From positions 1-62,757 of the IMG/VR virus record IMGVR_UViG_3300027996_000032: 62,757 nucleotides of DNA. The stretch is one strand, 5' to 3'. The notes beneath the pieces were generated by a model. That model was given only the letters and a program-made list of their open reading frames with translations, ran no database searches and was not told the DNA's origin. Positions 25,945 through 35,600 of this stretch are shown here, one piece after another. The stretch's first letter is position 1; each line of letters begins with the position of its first letter. The DNA comes from a virus. The position numbers and the translations under genes are program-made.

Positions 25945-26867
25945 TAGCTGTACATCTTGAGACGGATCCCTCGCTTCGAGGAGCGCAACGCCTCCCAGTC
26001 GATCAGCTCCATCAGGGCCTTGAATTGGTCCAGGAGCGACTGATAGATGTTCGGGGGCAGGCTGATCGAGCGTGACAGGCCGTCGAAGCTCACGCTGGTA
26101 GACTGGACGCCAAATGTGTTCAGTGCTGAATCCATCCCGAAGATGGCCATGGCCGCGACCATCGACACCCAGTGCCCAAGCACCAGCTCCACCTCGCCAG
26201 GACGCCCCTCCTGCGTGGTCGGGCCCGTCGTGTAGTCGACGGCCCAGAAGCGGGGCACCGGCGACCTGTGGTGCCGTAGCGTCCACCAGATCCCGTAGTT
26301 CCCGCTCGACGCCTCAATCGCAAGCGACTGGAGCTGCACCGGGATGATGTGGGAGATCCCCTGTCGCCCCCACTGGAGCTGCAGCATGCTCGGATCGTCG
26401 CCGTCGATCTCCCAAACAAGCTGCTCGTAGAAGTACGCCCGCACCCGCTGGATGCTGAGCGTGCCCGTCGGAAGATCGATCCGATACCACTGTTCGTTTT
26501 CGCCGAGCGTGTAGGGGAGCCTTGGCGCGACGGCATCGTAGTGCTGCCCCAGGACGAGCCCAGGGTCCACCGGGTCGGCCTTCCACCTGGTCGTGGCCAT
26601 GGGCACGCCGAGCTTCATCTGGAGCATCGAGAGCGCGACCCGTAGGTGGTAGCCGATCACGTCGTTCGGCAGCTGGTCCAGCGCCTCCTGTGCTCCCGCC
26701 GCGGCGCCACTGGCAACCTGCGATGCCGTGAAGCCCGCGGGGATGGCACCCGTCAGCCGTTGCCCACGGAGGAGGCCCCACGCGTAGTTCTTCCGCCACC
26801 GCTCCGGATCGATCAAGTCGATCACGGGAACGCTCAATCCCATGCTCTGGTACGAGGGCTGAGACAC
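25941..26867 (-). CDS. Hypothetical head-tail connector-region protein, 308 aa
   Basis: ATG at 26867 preceded by AGGAGG. Mixed helix and strand protein with several aromatic motifs (NEQWYRIDLPTGTLSIQRV; SSGNYGIWWTLRHHRSPV) and a C-terminal helix ending LKMYSY. It lies between a decoration-like protein and neck proteins. I recognise no family; a connector or neck role is inferred from gene order. Confidence 0.5.
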   Translation of the reverse strand: MSQPSYQSMGLSVPVIDLIDPERWRKNYAWGLLRGQRLTGAIPAGFTASQVASGAAAGAQEALDQLPNDVIGYHLRVALSMLQMKLGVPMATTRWKADPVDPGLVLGQHYDAVAPRLPYTLGENEQWYRIDLPTGTLSIQRVRAYFYEQLVWEIDGDDPSMLQLQWGRQGISHIIPVQLQSLAIEASSGNYGIWWTLRHHRSPVPRFWAVDYTTGPTTQEGRPGEVELVLGHWVSMVAAMAIFGMDSALNTFGVQSTSVSFDGLSRSISLPPNIYQSLLDQFKALMELIDWEALRSSKRGIRLKMYSY

Positions 26868-26881
26868 GCGGCCTCCTAAAG

Positions 26882-26911
26882 TCGGGCCGCGTGGCTGCTC
26901 CCGCGGCCCGA
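26882..26911 (-). terminator. GC-rich hairpin, probable weak terminator or processing site
   Basis: A perfect 10-bp stem, TCGGGCCGCG (26882-26891) with CGCGGCCCGA (26902-26911), has a 10-base loop. On the minus-strand transcript it is followed by CTTTAGGAGG, so only three U residues follow. It lies between two structural genes and may set their relative expression. Confidence 0.5.
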
Positions 26912-26921
26912 GCGGTTCAGA

Positions 26922-27425
26922 TCAGAGGCGTTGGCACCAAAGGGTAGCCTGCGGGCCGACCATCGCGCCGACGCCAGTGGTCCCCTTGATGTAGACCTCG
27001 GAGTTGTAGGGCACCTCATCAGACCCGACTTCCGGCGCAACGCGCACAGGAACGGTCAAGCCAGCCTTCACGCTCTCGGCAGCATCCAGGATGGACGCCG
27101 CTGCAGCGGTCGGGGTGTCGACCCAGATGTCTACGGTGCCTGTTGCAGCCGCACACGTCTCGCACGCCACATCGGCGGCGAAGATCTGCACCGGGAATGG
27201 AGTCTTCACGCCAACAGAACGCAGCGTGTTGTTGTTCGGGGACGTGAAGATCCCGAACTGAAGCGCCATGAAGGACGCGGGGAATGCATGCATGTGCGCA
27301 TGCGGCGCGTACTCCAGCGTCGCCTCGGACCGGCGAAGCCGCCCGTAGCTGCTGTTGTCGTCAGCGTCCACGCCTGCTCGGACGTTGAACGCGCCCACAA
27401 TGCTCGTATTGGTGATCTCTGCCAT
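26922..27425 (-). CDS. Hypothetical head decoration-like protein, 167 aa
   Basis: Short beta-rich protein (NTSIVGAFNVRAGVDADDN, QFGIFTSPNNNTLRSVG, TGTVDIWVDTPTAAAAS) with a CETC pair, located just downstream of the capsid protein region. Size and composition fit head decoration or vertex proteins, but no family is recognised. Confidence 0.5.
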   Translation of the reverse strand: MAEITNTSIVGAFNVRAGVDADDNSSYGRLRRSEATLEYAPHAHMHAFPASFMALQFGIFTSPNNNTLRSVGVKTPFPVQIFAADVACETCAAATGTVDIWVDTPTAAAASILDAAESVKAGLTVPVRVAPEVGSDEVPYNSEVYIKGTTGVGAMVGPQATLWCQRL

Positions 27426-27464
27426 GATGTCCTCTGGTTTGTGGGCGCCGCCCGCCGCGACTAC

Positions 27465-28325
27465 CTAGCGTAGCCGGGTCGCGAGCGCCGCATACTCGTA
27501 CTTGCCGATACTGGGCAGCTTGTGCTTCTTCAAGTGATACCGAGCCTGCCCAAAGGACGGGTTCGTGCCAGACTTCGCGTCGCGCAGCTCCTGGAGAATA
27601 ACGACGGCGGCGTCGCACTCCTCCGGTGTACCGTACTCCGCCAGCCAGTGACTCAGCGGGCGCCCGTCGAACAGCGGCTCGGGGGGGCCAGGTTCGGGTT
27701 CGGGCTCGGGCTCGGGCTCCGCCGCCGTCTCGGAGCTCGAGGGGGGCGGCGCCGCCGGTAGTGGCTCCCCCGGCTCTGGCGGAACCTCGTCCTTGATCTT
27801 CGGGGCGACATCCGGGTGCCGCCAACCCTGAAGCGCGGCCGGACTCCATCCAGCAATCTCCCAGGGCCATCGCGTGCTGGCGAGTTCCGCCCACCCAGGG
27901 GGAGGCACAACCAGCGAGAGCTGCGCAGCCGTGAGGGTGGTCGTGGCACTGAAGCCGCCACCTGGGCCCGGATCGCCGTTCGTTCCGGCACCCTTCAGAT
28001 CCTCCTCGCGCCACCCGTTCGACAACGCTTGAAGGACGACCGCAGATCGCCCCCCGTCGTCGGTTGGAGCAACCGGGTGCGGGGTCGACACCACCACCGT
28101 CGTCTTCATGACATCGGCCGAAGCCTTCTCCACGAAGAACGCGGGGTTGTGACGGGTGGCCGCTAGGATCGCGGTCCCCGTCTCCGTGGTATCGTCGAGA
28201 GCAGCGAAGTGCACATAACGGCCTTCCGCTGCACACCACTCCCGCTCGAACCACACCAGCGCCCCGGCCAGGTAGATACCCAGCCGGGGTTGAGGCGTTG
28301 GCTTCACGATTCGGATTCGCACCAC
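27465..28325 (-). CDS. Hypothetical protein with Glu-Pro repeat linker
   Basis: 286 aa; GTG start at 28325 with GGAGAGG upstream. The N-terminal about 110 residues are globular; a Pro-rich stretch then leads into EPEPEPEPEPGPPEP (about residue 205), and a C-terminal helical domain (about 60 residues: HWLAEYGTPEECDAAVVI, GQARYHLKKHKLPSIGKYEY) looks like a small nucleic-acid-binding or interaction module. The Glu-Pro linker probably separates the two domains. It sits just downstream of the capsid gene, so a head-associated role is plausible. Confidence 0.55.
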   Translation of the reverse strand: MVRIRIVKPTPQPRLGIYLAGALVWFEREWCAAEGRYVHFAALDDTTETGTAILAATRHNPAFFVEKASADVMKTTVVVSTPHPVAPTDDGGRSAVVLQALSNGWREEDLKGAGTNGDPGPGGGFSATTTLTAAQLSLVVPPPGWAELASTRWPWEIAGWSPAALQGWRHPDVAPKIKDEVPPEPGEPLPAAPPPSSSETAAEPEPEPEPEPGPPEPLFDGRPLSHWLAEYGTPEECDAAVVILQELRDAKSGTNPSFGQARYHLKKHKLPSIGKYEYAALATRLR

Positions 28326-28341
28326 GTTTCACCTCTCCAGA

Positions 28342-29865
28342 CTAGAGCCGGCCGATGTTCCGGAACGCGACCTGTTGCCACGGGTTCCGGCACTCTGCAG
28401 CGTACGCACTGTAGAGCAGCGGACGATCAAGGGTCGCCAGGACAGGCGCCAGCTGCATCTCACCCATCTGCGGGCCCAGATGGGCCACCGCACAGGTATT
28501 CCTATTCGGCATGTCGTTCTGTGTGAGGAACGACGCGGACTGTGCCACGGAGTCGAAGTAGGCCGTCGGGTTCGGCGCCAGAAGCGCCTTGCTCGCACGG
28601 CTGTGCAGGTTCAGGCCGAACGCCCACCCCGTGTTGGGACGCTGCGCGTTGAGGTCGTAGATCACGACCGCACCGCCGCCGCCGCTGTTGGCCGCCTCCT
28701 GGATGAACCACGCGCTGGTGAGCCCGCCGTCATCCGTGGAAACGCCCCGGTACAGGCGGAAGCTGTCCGCGATGGAGGTGCCGGGGGTCACGGTGATCGC
28801 GACCTCCTGGCCCGCCGCGACGGTGTGGTAGGTCGCCGGAGTGGCGGGCGAGCGTACGCCGAGACCCTCCTTCTCGTTCACGACCTCAGTGAGCACGTAG
28901 TACACGGTGCCAGCGCTGGCGGCGTCCCAGATGGACACACGACCACCACCAGGTGCACCAATCACCACACCCGTGACGGTGGGCAGCGTGGTCGGGGCTC
29001 CCTCCTCCTGGGCCGCGGTGTACTGCGGATGCGAGTACATGGCGCTGAGGGTGTTGTCGGTCACGAACCGGGTCACGCCACCCTGGGTCTGCAGACCGGC
29101 GATGTTCGAGCCCAGGTGGTACGGACGAGCACCGAGCGGGAAGTTCAGGCGGTTGGCACCGTCCATTGACTTCTCAAAATCTCCACGGGTGAGGGGATCC
29201 ATGAACAGACACGTGAAGCGCCCGTAGACCTGGATTCCCCGCGACACGCGGTCGCGCACGGTGTCGGGGGTCAGGGGCAGCCCCAACATGTCGATGACGT
29301 GCGACGCACCCAGGGGGCTCGTCAGCACGGTGCCATCGGTGCCTTCTCGGATCTGCTGCAGCAGACCACGGGCCTTCAGCGACGCATTGCCGAGTCGCGT
29401 GGTCGTGGTGTCCATGAAGTAGACGTTCCGAGCCTTCTTCTGCAGCACGTTGCGACGGAGCGCGACGCGTTCGAAGTTCTGGGCACCCGTCATGCCCTCC
29501 CACTTCTGGGTCTCTTCCAGGCCCGCGAGCAGGAAGGTGGGACCGACCTCGCCCATGAGCCGGATGTTGACCACAAAGCGCTGGCTGGAGAAGTTGGTCT
29601 CGCCAGGCAGGGCCCGTTCCCCGAAGTGGCCGGTGCCCTTGGACACACCGTATCCGGTCATGTTCGTGTACTCATGAGCGACCGACTTGGCCGGAACGCT
29701 CGGGAGATACTTCAGAATCGCCAGCTCCTCTGCGTCGGTTTCCCGCCACAGGAGGTTGTGCGCCTCGATCTCAAGGTCCTCAGGGACCACCGCTGCGATG
29801 TTCCCCGAATGGACCGCCTTTTCGAGGGCGTTCAGCATCAGGCCCTGCTGTTTTGCCGTGAGCAT
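28342..29865 (-). CDS. Major capsid protein
   Basis: 507 aa; ATG at 29865 with AGGAG upstream. The features of an HK97-fold capsid protein are present: a helical N-arm (LTAKQQGLMLNALEKAVHSG), a beta-rich P-domain and A-domain strands, an acidic hinge (KWEGMTGAQNFERVALRRNV) and a C-terminal region (CRNPWQQVAFRNIGRL). About residues 285-400 contain a Gly/Thr/Val-rich insertion (TVTGVVIGAPGGGRVSIWD) that may be an added surface domain. It directly follows the scaffold and protease genes. Confidence 0.8.
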   Translation of the reverse strand: MLTAKQQGLMLNALEKAVHSGNIAAVVPEDLEIEAHNLLWRETDAEELAILKYLPSVPAKSVAHEYTNMTGYGVSKGTGHFGERALPGETNFSSQRFVVNIRLMGEVGPTFLLAGLEETQKWEGMTGAQNFERVALRRNVLQKKARNVYFMDTTTTRLGNASLKARGLLQQIREGTDGTVLTSPLGASHVIDMLGLPLTPDTVRDRVSRGIQVYGRFTCLFMDPLTRGDFEKSMDGANRLNFPLGARPYHLGSNIAGLQTQGGVTRFVTDNTLSAMYSHPQYTAAQEEGAPTTLPTVTGVVIGAPGGGRVSIWDAASAGTVYYVLTEVVNEKEGLGVRSPATPATYHTVAAGQEVAITVTPGTSIADSFRLYRGVSTDDGGLTSAWFIQEAANSGGGGAVVIYDLNAQRPNTGWAFGLNLHSRASKALLAPNPTAYFDSVAQSASFLTQNDMPNRNTCAVAHLGPQMGEMQLAPVLATLDRPLLYSAYAAECRNPWQQVAFRNIGRL

Positions 29866-29944
29866 TTCGTTCTCCTGGTTGCCCCCGACATGCGTAGGGC
29901 GAGGTTTCGTGTGGGCCTTGACCCGGTAGAGAGAGCAGAGCGGG

Positions 29945-30622
29945 CTAGGCGGCCGCAGCCTGGACGGCCGTCAGGATCTTGGTGTTCTCCGCCTCGTCAT
30001 CCGAGAAGGTGCCGGTCGCCTTCCACCTGGCCAACTGGTTGGAGCCGATCACACCCTCGCCGCTCGCCTTGGCGAGCTGGATCATGGTCAGGCCGTGGAA
30101 GTCACCGCCCACACCCCGACCCTTGCCCACGCTCTTCCGGAGCTTGCGGACGCCCGCCAGGTTGGCCTGCGCGACGCTCGACACACCACCTGTGCTCTCG
30201 CGCAGGAAGGTGTCGATGCCAGCCACACCCTTGGTCAGGGGGCCCAGCACCTTGGCCAGCGCCGCCGACTGGCGGATGGTGAGCGTGGTCAGCTGCGCGA
30301 TCTTCGCGTCCTGAGCCGCGACGGCCTTGCGGAGCTCGGTCACGTCACCACCGACCTGCTCGATGAACTCGGACACGTCGATGTACTCGTCGCCCTTCCC
30401 GAGCGTCTCCAGGTCGGCATAGCCGGGATCTCCCTCCTCGCCTTCCTCCTCGGTGTCCTCGCCTTCGCCCTCCTCGCCCTCTTCCAGGTCTTCGGGGCCG
30501 CCCTTCGCGAGACGTACGAGATCCGAGATGCCGTCAGCCATGCCCTTCAGCATCGACGTGATTGCCGACTCGCCACCAGCGAGTGCGGCGGCGTCTGCCA
30601 GCTCTTCCAGTTCATTGGGCAT
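29945..30622 (-). CDS. Scaffold-like capsid assembly protein
   Basis: 225 aa; ATG at 30622 with GGAGG six bases upstream, overlapping the protease gene by 11 bases. Very acidic N-terminal segment (DLEEGEEGEGEDTEEEGEEG) followed by helical and coiled regions (ELRKAVAAQDAKIAQLTTL), typical of scaffolding proteins. It precedes the capsid gene and follows the protease, the usual order, so it probably builds the prohead and is then cleaved. Confidence 0.7.
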   Translation of the reverse strand: MPNELEELADAAALAGGESAITSMLKGMADGISDLVRLAKGGPEDLEEGEEGEGEDTEEEGEEGDPGYADLETLGKGDEYIDVSEFIEQVGGDVTELRKAVAAQDAKIAQLTTLTIRQSAALAKVLGPLTKGVAGIDTFLRESTGGVSSVAQANLAGVRKLRKSVGKGRGVGGDFHGLTMIQLAKASGEGVIGSNQLARWKATGTFSDDEAENTKILTAVQAAAA

Positions 30623-31607
30623 GATCTGCCTCCTTGTTCTTCCGGCTCGCCATGAGCTGACGCAGCCACTGTTTCGCGATAGCTTCGGTCACACCATATT
30701 TCTTCATGATGCGACCGACGACTTCCTTCACCCGGGTCGAACTCGTGTTCTGCGGGTCCTGGTCCTGGCCCTCCAGGTCCTCCGGCACGTGCGCGCCTGT
30801 GGCAGCGGCTGTGCCGTACTGGCTCGCACCGGACGCGTCCGCCTTGGCGAGACGAATCCCCTCGCATGCACCAGGTGGGCACGTGCAGCGTCCGCACTCG
30901 GGGACGCCCACCATGCGACGGCGCTGCGACTTGGTGAGGATCTCCAGCGGCGAGGTGCCCTTCTCCATCACGTCCAGCGTCGCGTCCGGGTTCTTCGGGA
31001 GCTCGCAGACCGCAGCCGCCGACACCTGCGCAAAGATGATGCGTTTCCCGCATGGGCTGAGCGCCATCAGACCGTGAGCTGACAGACCGAGCCCCCGAGG
31101 TGTGCCCTTCAGCAGGTGGGCGAGGCTCCAAAAATGGTCAGCTCGTGCGAACTCGTGTTCGGTTGGGCGCCGGGCCGAACCCTTCGCGTTGGTGAGACCA
31201 TCCCAACTCGCCGGGCTGTCGCGGTCGAAGAGTCGACCCGCGGTCCAGAAGCCGACCTTCCCGTGAGCCTTCGCCAACTTCGTGGTGGCATCATGGAACT
31301 CGAGGCCACCAGCCACCGGAAGACCCACAGCCACAGATTCGTTGTGGGTGTCGTTCCAGACTCCGCCCTTCTCGTACTTCGACCAATCGATCAGGCCGAG
31401 CTGTGACGCCACATCGGCACGATGGCCGTCGCGATCGATTGTCGGCACCACCCCACCCTGGGGGCCAATCTTGCCGTACGTCATCAGCCACCCACCCATC
31501 GGGCGGGTGTGGCGACTCCTCGCGCCCACGGACTTCGCGAGCGACCGCAAGGGCAGCACGCTACCGAAGATCGTGAAGTGCTCGATAGTGGCGTCAGGTA
31601 TGACCAT
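30612..31607 (-). CDS. Prohead serine protease with Cys-rich C-terminus
   Basis: 331 aa from the ATG at 31607 (MVIPDATIEHFTIFG); the longer frame to 31904 runs through a promoter and hairpin and is not used. A likely active-site pattern is NDTHNESVAVG (His) followed by RGLGLSAHG (Ser), as in HK97-type prohead proteases. The C-terminal third has a CGRCTCPPGAC cluster and a basic helix. It cleaves scaffold and capsid proteins during maturation. It is the first gene of the capsid unit (protease, scaffold, capsid). Confidence 0.65.
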   Translation of the reverse strand: MVIPDATIEHFTIFGSVLPLRSLAKSVGARSRHTRPMGGWLMTYGKIGPQGGVVPTIDRDGHRADVASQLGLIDWSKYEKGGVWNDTHNESVAVGLPVAGGLEFHDATTKLAKAHGKVGFWTAGRLFDRDSPASWDGLTNAKGSARRPTEHEFARADHFWSLAHLLKGTPRGLGLSAHGLMALSPCGKRIIFAQVSAAAVCELPKNPDATLDVMEKGTSPLEILTKSQRRRMVGVPECGRCTCPPGACEGIRLAKADASGASQYGTAAATGAHVPEDLEGQDQDPQNTSSTRVKEVVGRIMKKYGVTEAIAKQWLRQLMASRKNKEADHAQ

Positions 31608-31612
31608 ATGCC

Positions 31613-31662
31613 CCACAAAAGGAAAGCGCGGCCGACTCCCAAAAGAAGGAGCGGGCCGCGCT
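31613..31662 (-). terminator. Intrinsic terminator / attenuator in the protease leader
   Basis: AGCGCGGCC (on the minus strand from 31662) pairs with GGCCGCGCT ending at 31625, with an inner CTCC/GGAG stem. It is followed by TTTCCTTTT before the protease ATG at 31607. It lies downstream of the promoter at 31696-31724, so it may attenuate rather than fully stop transcription. Confidence 0.65.
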
Positions 31663-31695
31663 GGACCGTGGGCCGTGGCGATGTCGTACGCTCCT

Positions 31696-31724
31696 ACCCT
31701 ACCGATCCGGCGGTGATCCGTCAA
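31696..31724 (-). promoter_or_regulatory. Sigma-70-like promoter for the capsid module
   Basis: Minus strand: -35 TTGACG (31724-31719), 17-base spacer, -10 TAGGGT (31701-31696). The start would be near 31690, so the leader begins about 30 bases before the terminator-like hairpin and 83 bases before the protease ATG. Confidence 0.5.
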
Positions 31725-31974
31725 CGCGACGGCGGCGAACCACTGCGCGGCGCCGCTTCCGTCCCCCCTCCTCGTCGCTAGCCTCCTCGGCCTCCTGGAC
31801 GGCCAGCCAAGGGACCCGAACAGCGCTTCGACACCTCGGGCACCGGGCCACGAACTGCCCGCCGACGAGACGCAAGATCCGAGCCCGTAGCGTCCACTCC
31901 CCACCTCGATGGGCCCACAGGTCCTCGCCGCACTGGCAGCGGGCCCTCAGCTCGGATGGCTCAGTCGTCCCCAT
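31699..31974 (-). CDS. Com-like zinc-ribbon protein, 91 aa
   Basis: Starts MGTTEPSELRARCQCGEDLW (ATG at 31974, 14 bases inside the previous gene). The first 55 residues form a zinc ribbon: CQCGEDLW, then about 30 residues, then ARCPRCRSAVRVPW. This is the layout of the phage Mu Com family, whose small Zn protein activates translation of a downstream gene. The C-terminus is very basic (GGRKRRRAVVRRRRV). The stop codon overlaps the -10 of the promoter for the protease. The Com analogy is from memory and the target is unknown. Confidence 0.55.
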   Translation of the reverse strand: MGTTEPSELRARCQCGEDLWAHRGGEWTLRARILRLVGGQFVARCPRCRSAVRVPWLAVQEAEEASDEEGGRKRRRAVVRRRRVDGSPPDR

Positions 31975-32215
31975 TGCTGCTCGCCACGAAGCGGTCCAGG
32001 CGCCCACGCTCATCGTGAAGGACTCGCAAGCGGCGAGCAGCGAAGGGGCCGCCGCCATGATCCACAGCTACATGCTGCTCTACCGTGTGGATGGTGTCCG
32101 GCATGCTGTCGAGCTGCCTCGTGGCACGCTTCGCCAGCTGAGCACGCGCCGCCTTCACCTCGCGGCGCTGGTGCTCGATCTTCGCGGCCGCAGCCACCAG
32201 CTTGTCCCGGCTCAA
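31961..32215 (-). CDS. Hypothetical small basic protein, 84 aa
   Basis: TTG start at 32215, overlapping the previous stop as TTGA; an ATG at 32236 is the alternative. Helical and basic at the N-terminus (SRDKLVAAAAKIEHQRREVK), ending in VASSNGDD. Located downstream of the giant helicase in a run of coupled small genes. No family recognised. Confidence 0.5.
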   Translation of the reverse strand: MSRDKLVAAAAKIEHQRREVKAARAQLAKRATRQLDSMPDTIHTVEQHVAVDHGGGPFAARRLRVLHDERGRLDRFVASSNGDD

Positions 32216-32589
32216 AGCACGAGCTCGTAGCCGCACGTCTCGGCGCGATCCCGCATCTCCTCGGCACGAGCGGGGTTGGGCTCCTCCGCCGCGGCCCGAA
32301 GCAGCTGGAAGGCTTGGGCCGCACGCTTGTGCTTCGAGCTACCCCAGCGCACAGACTGGTCGTGGCGTCGCCCAGCACGCCGCACCCGTACATGCGACGG
32401 TCGAGTCGTGTCGTCACGCTCCACGAATATGGCGCCGTGATGAAGGGAGCGGTCGATCTTCGTGGCGTCGATCCACTCCTCTGTGCCGCCCGGCCACTGC
32501 ATCAGGACGCGAGAAGAACCAAGGCTCTTCACGGTGCCGTCAGGTTGGAGGATCCCGCCGCCTGTCATGCCCTTTTCGCTCGTCCCCAT
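32212..32589 (-). CDS. Hypothetical protein, 125 aa
   Basis: ATG at 32589 (MGTSEKGMTGGGILQPDG) with GGAGG upstream. A beta-rich first half (SSRVLMQWPGGTEEWIDATK) is followed by a helical second half (KHKRAAQAFQLLRAAAEE). It directly follows the giant helicase gene and is probably part of that operon. Function unknown. Confidence 0.55.
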   Translation of the reverse strand: MGTSEKGMTGGGILQPDGTVKSLGSSRVLMQWPGGTEEWIDATKIDRSLHHGAIFVERDDTTRPSHVRVRRAGRRHDQSVRWGSSKHKRAAQAFQLLRAAAEEPNPARAEEMRDRAETCGYELVL

Positions 32590-32618
32590 CGTTCCGCCTC
32601 CGTGCATCAGGTCCTAGC

Positions 32619-35600
32619 CTACTTCGCCGCGTACGCCATCTCTGGCGGGAGTTCCCTGTGCCCCGTGCGCTCCCGCTGCGCCGCGGCGTAGTGGCCGGCG
32701 ATCCCGTGCTCCTCCAGTGACACCGGAGTCTCGTGCGCCTCGGCCAGCGTCTTCTTTCGACGGAGCCTTCGGAGCGCGCGACGGTCGAAATCGGTATCGG
32801 TGTGCCAGTTGTGGATGTCCACGTCCCCATGCTGCCCCTGGCGGAAGGCCCGCCCGCTGCGCTGGGCGTGCGCCTTTTGCGTCATCGGGAGATCGTAGTG
32901 GTGCACAGCCTTCGCGCGTTGCGCGTTCACGCCGGCCTCCATGGCGCGGGTCGCGACGATCACGTCATGCGATGGATCGCCGCCCCCCTCCGGCTGAAAG
33001 CCCCGCATCACCTTGTCTCTGGCCTTGACGTTCATGCCGCCGTGGTAGGTCGCGGATCGAACCCCGCGCTTCGAGAGCGAGTCGTGGATCATCCGCAGCT
33101 CGGCGAGCGAGTCGGTGAACACGATCGTGGGCTTCCCCTTCTGCTTCGAGCCACCGCGATCGAGGTACTCGCCGTTCTTCACGTCGTGCGCGATCACGTC
33201 AGCCATGGTCTTCAGCTTGTGGTTGATCTCCTCCGGCGCCTGGTTGATGGCTCGCCGCATGGCCATCTCGCGCATGGTCCCCACCGCCTTGGCCTTCCCT
33301 TTCGCCAGCTCTTCGTGGTCGGCCTCTGGCGTGGTGTCGAAACCCTTCGGGCTCAGCTCCTTGACCGCCTCCACATCCACCTTTCCGACGCTCTTGCCCT
33401 TCCGCACGCGCTCGTAGAGGGCATCGACACGATCCACCAGCTTCTTCTGCTCCGGATGGAGCTCCAAGGGGCCGCCCGACGCGACCTTCTTGCCGTCCTC
33501 GATCTTTGGGTTGGCCGAATCGTGGCGTTCCACGCCCTCGGGGTCGATCCTCGAGGTGAACGTGAGGTGCGACAACTCCCGGCGCAGCGCGTCAGGGTTG
33601 TGCCCGCTGCCGCCGAATGACGACATGAAGTCACGACGACCCCCGTACCTGTCGGGCGCCAGGTCGGCGGCCGTGCTCCACGCCTCCGACGGGTCATTCT
33701 TGACCGGTGTGGCGGAGCCCCGAACGTAATGGGTCGTGTTGGAGGGGTGGCTTGCCGCGGTCATGACAAGAGACAGCATGCTGGGCTTCGCGCCCTCGCG
33801 CTGCACCGTCATGTGTGCCTCGTCGTTGTACGTGAAGTGAGCCGGCACGCCATGCGCCTCCCGCGCGTCGCGGTACCAGCCCGCCCTCTCCTGGACCGTG
33901 GAGCTCCGCAGCTTCTTTCGCATCTCGTCGTGCGACACGTTCGCGTGGTCCGCCATCATGCGCAGCGCGGTGTCGCGGAACGCGGCGTGCGTGAAGACGC
34001 GCATGTGCGTGTCGCCCTTCAGGATCCCCATCCGGTCAGCGTGGCCTTTCCCCTCGCTGGTCTTCCACGAGTGTTTTCCGGGCTCCGTGTACCGCAACAT
34101 CTCGTTGCCGAACTGGCGCTGAACCGAGGTCGGCACCAGGAACAGCCCGTGTTTCGTCGCGCCTTTCCCGTGCTGGCCCGTGAACATCCCGATCGTCGTC
34201 AGCGACTTGCCGAAGCCGGTGCCGCCGGTGAGCTGCATTCGACCGCCGTTCGCGTCGAGCATCTTCGCGGCGCGTTGCTGGTCGGCGCGGTGTCCGTCCA
34301 TGTTGAGGCCCTTCACCAGGTCCACACCGCCCTGCCGGGGGTCGAACTGTTGCCCGACGTGACCCATGAGAGACTCGATCTGGCCCTCCGCGCGACGCCC
34401 AAGCGACACCCGCTGCCCGAGCGATGGTGTCGCGATCTCCTCCGCGGATCTGGGCTCCATCTTCACCTCTCCGGACGGCTTCGGGGGCCCACCAAACATG
34501 CCGCCACCACCGAACATGCCACCCTGCGCGGTAGCCCTCGCGCGGTCCTCCTCCCGGCTCTTGGTCTCCTTGGCGAGCAGGGCCCCCTCGCCACCCATGC
34601 CGCTGTACTGCTTCGTGTCGGCGTGGCGCTCCTGGACCTCCTGCATCCTCGTGCGGCGCGCCTCGCGGTACGCGGCATGCTCCTTGGGGTTCGCGGTGGC
34701 GAAGACGTGGTTCTCGCGGTTGTGCACATCCGAGACCGTCCGCCGCAGCGTCTTGCCTGTGGTCTGCCCGTGGTGGTGAGCGAAGCGTGCCGCGAAGTCG
34801 CCGCGTAGCTCGTCCTGGAGCGCGCGCTGAGCGTTCTCGAGGCCGCCGTGCATGGACACGTACAGGCCCCATGGCGTATCTGCACCGGCCGCCCGCTGCT
34901 CGAATCGAGCGTTCTTCGCCTCCCACATCTTGGGAGCCAGGTAGCTGTCCACGTGCTGGGGTAGGATGCGCGGCGCGTACTCGTGTGCTTTCGGGGAGCC
35001 GAGAGCATCGATCGCGTGCGGGTCCTCCCCTCGTCGCCTCGCCTCCGCGGATCCCATCTCGGTTCTCGCCGCCCTCACCACCTTGTCAGCACTCAGCCAT
35101 GGTGCCTTTTCGTGTGCGGCGTCGATCGCCTTCACCTGCTCGTCCGTGAGATCTGGGTGCCGCGTCGACTCCGGAGCATCACCACGAAGTCGCCGGTGGA
35201 GCTCCCGGCCCTCCGATGGGTACCGACCAGCGAGCGCCATAGCATCGCGCTTCCAGTCGCCGTATTCCTTCGACTCCGTCTGAGGCCCGAAGAACGACAT
35301 GGTTCCACCGAACTGCTTCGGCTCCTTCCCGAGCTTCTCCAGCTCCTCGTTGAAGATCCCCTTGTAACTGCGCTCGTCAGCGATGCCCTGGCGCTCGTAG
35401 AAGTGATCGATCAGGGCTTGGCGGTCCTCTGGCTTCAGCTGACTCGGCGGCGTGAACCCGACCTTCAGGAGGGGTCGCTCAGCGAGCGTGCGGAACAGCG
35501 CCTCGTGGGTCTCTGGCGAGTCGGTGTCGATGCTCTGCCGGTGTGCGGCATCAGTCTCGCCCTTCCCAGTGGCACCCAGGTGCTCACCGACAAGGCTGTC

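Noticed and set aside
25945-26286. N-terminal extension of the zinc-knuckle neck protein
   Set aside because: The extension lies within the upstream gene in another frame and reads as antisense-like sequence; the TTG at 25944 overlaps the previous stop in the way other genes here do.
31608-31904. Longer start for the prohead protease
   Set aside because: The extended frame would read through the promoter and hairpin and gives a Gly/Arg/Pro-rich, shadow-like sequence. The ATG at 31607 is better supported.
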